Assembly (NCBI GenBank): GCA_019237595.1
Contig: JAFAGU010000392.1
Coordinates: 1 to 6,070 of the forward strand
Direction: 5' to 3'
DNA: 6,070 nucleotides
From: Betaproteobacteria bacterium
GTDB lineage: Bacteria > Pseudomonadota > Gammaproteobacteria > Burkholderiales > SG8-39
Shown: positions 5,362 to 6,070 of the stretch, piece after piece
Position numbering within the stretch: position 1 is the first letter of the stretch
Layout: each line of letters opens with the position of its first letter
Position numbers and translations under genes: made by a program
Notes under the pieces: generated by a model
Told to the model about the DNA's origin: nothing
What the model saw: the letters and a program-made list of their open reading frames with translations, nothing else
Database searches by the model: none

Positions 5362-6070
5362 GCCGCTTCTCGCCGCGCGAGCTCCACGTCGGCATGTACG
5401 GCGCGGTCATGGGCCTCGCCGGCCTCGGCCTCACTTCGCGCGCCGCGGCGCCGCTCTTTCCCGGCGTCTTCCGCGCCCCCGCCTACTTTACGGAGCTGTG
5501 GGTTCTTCTCGGGATCTTAGCCTCGCTGGTGCTGTCTGTTTTGTATTTATTGAAATTATTTCTATATAAAAAAGAAGTCGTCGAAGACTTCACCAATCCC
5601 GCGCTCCTGGGTTTCTGCGGCGCGTTCCCGGTCGGGCTATCGCTCGTGGCGGGCGGGCTCGCGCCGTACGTGCCCGAGTTCGCGGGCGCGCTCTGGTGGA
5701 TCGCCTGTGCGGTGCTCTTCGCCTTCCAGCTCTGGGGCATCGGGCGCTGGCTGCAGGGCAGGGTGGAGCTCGCGAAGCTGAACGCCGGCTGGCTGATCCT
5801 GATGGTCGGCGGGATCGTCGTCCCGGGTCCCGGCATCGCGCTCGGGCATGGCGAGGCGTCGCGCTTCTTCTTCGGCTTCTCTGCCTGCGCAGCGCTCGTC
5901 CTCGTGCCGCTCCTCTTCGCGCGCGCCGCGCTCGCGGCGCCGCTGCCGGAGGCGCTGCGGCCGAGCTGGTTCATCCTGCTCGTGCCGCCCTCGCTCATCT
6001 ACGCGAACGGCCTCGCGCTCTTCCGCCTCGAGGCGCTGGAGGCGCTCTATCCGGCCGCGCTCGTGCTCGC
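5358..6070 (+). CDS. TDT/SLAC1 (TehA-type) anion channel or transporter, 3'-truncated by the window
   Basis: Integral membrane protein of the tellurite-resistance/dicarboxylate transporter (TDT) family, which includes TehA, plant SLAC1 anion channels, Mae1 malate carriers and Ssu1 sulfite pumps. The frame stays open to the end: 237 complete codons of a usual 310-340. Family-like stretches are GMYGAVMGLAGLGLTSR (12-28), NPALLGFCGAFPVGLSL (80-96, normally HPV..NFF..FPI), LILMVGGIVVPGPGIALGHGE (146-166, normally VGNIVVP) and PLPEALRPSWFILLVPPS (195-212). About seven hydrophobic segments are visible; the TM9 gating Phe of HiTehA lies beyond the window and cannot be checked. The ATG overlaps the LivF-like stop (ATGA) with little Shine-Dalgarno, implying coupled translation. 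Codons 60-73 are extremely AT-rich, unlike the rest. Family likely; the anion it carries is unknown. Confidence 0.82.
   Translation, partial: MSRFSPRELHVGMYGAVMGLAGLGLTSRAAAPLFPGVFRAPAYFTELWVLLGILASLVLSVLYLLKLFLYKKEVVEDFTNPALLGFCGAFPVGLSLVAGGLAPYVPEFAGALWWIACAVLFAFQLWGIGRWLQGRVELAKLNAGWLILMVGGIVVPGPGIALGHGEASRFFFGFSACAALVLVPLLFARAALAAPLPEALRPSWFILLVPPSLIYANGLALFRLEALEALYPAALVL
5535..5576 (+). other. AT-rich patch within the TDT/SLAC1 gene
   Basis: Fourteen consecutive codons (TCT GTT TTG TAT TTA TTG, then AAA TTA TTT CTA TAT, then AAA AAA GAA) contain only 6 G or C in 42 bases, about 14%, in a window that is roughly two-thirds G+C. They encode S60-E73, the end of the second membrane helix and a Lys-rich cytoplasmic loop. 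The protein reads normally through it. TTA, CTA and TTT codons are otherwise rare in these genes. Confidence 0.9.

Noticed and set aside
5567..5576. Possible programmed frameshift at the A6G run in the AT-rich patch
   Set aside because: The reading phase is AAA AAA GAA, not the A AAA AAG phase of a -1 slippery heptamer, and the original frame stays open with family-like sequence afterwards.
5483..5998. A 171-residue minus-strand open frame over the last gene
   Set aside because: It is a Pro/Ser/Ala-rich shadow; the opposite strand reads a recognisable TDT/SLAC1 protein throughout the same region.
1..6070. CRISPR arrays, insertion sequences, tRNA or rRNA genes, phage or toxin-antitoxin modules
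   Set aside because: No spaced repeat array, transposase-like protein, terminal inverted repeats or tRNA-like cloverleaf was seen; nearly every base belongs to the transporter cluster.

Overview
The window is about two-thirds G+C by eye, densely packed and entirely plus-stranded. It reads as one co-directional gene cluster from a high-GC proteobacterium; a Burkholderiales-like betaproteobacterium or a rhizobial-type alphaproteobacterium fits best. The lineage is inferred from composition, a Gram-negative periplasmic binding protein and gene content, not from a marker gene.

Layout: (1) the 3' part of an ACMSD-type amidohydrolase (to 815); (2) a periplasmic substrate-binding protein of the branched-chain amino acid (HAAT/Liv) ABC family (812-2044); (3) a strong intrinsic-terminator-shaped hairpin (2061-2089); (4) the two permeases LivH-like (2093-2968) and LivM-like (2998-3930); (5) the two ATPases LivG-like (3927-4643) and LivF-like (4633-5361); (6) the 5' part of a TDT/SLAC1 (TehA-type) anion channel or transporter (5358 to the window end). 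No stretch over 50 bases lacks a gene; the only true gaps are 2045-2092 and 2969-2997.

How it works together: the binding protein captures a small carboxylated solute in the periplasm, LivH/LivM form the membrane channel, and LivG/LivF power import. The coupled ACMSD-family amidohydrolase (decarboxylase or hydrolase of aromatic and ring-derived acids) suggests that the imported compound is an aromatic or related carboxylic acid rather than a branched-chain amino acid. The TDT/SLAC1 protein may move an anionic substrate or product. Most junctions are ATGA stop/start overlaps, so translation is probably coupled throughout, while the hairpin after the binding-protein gene would keep the soluble receptor in excess over the membrane complex.

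This is mostly an ordinary transporter operon. The parts worth a second look are: the livH-livM junction, where an 11-bp tandem repeat builds a chain of three overlapping four-codon mini-ORFs; a LivG homologue whose ABC signature reads LSQVE; a 42-bp patch of about 14% G+C inside the TDT gene; and the hairpin between a purine-rich Shine-Dalgarno-like run and the livH start.
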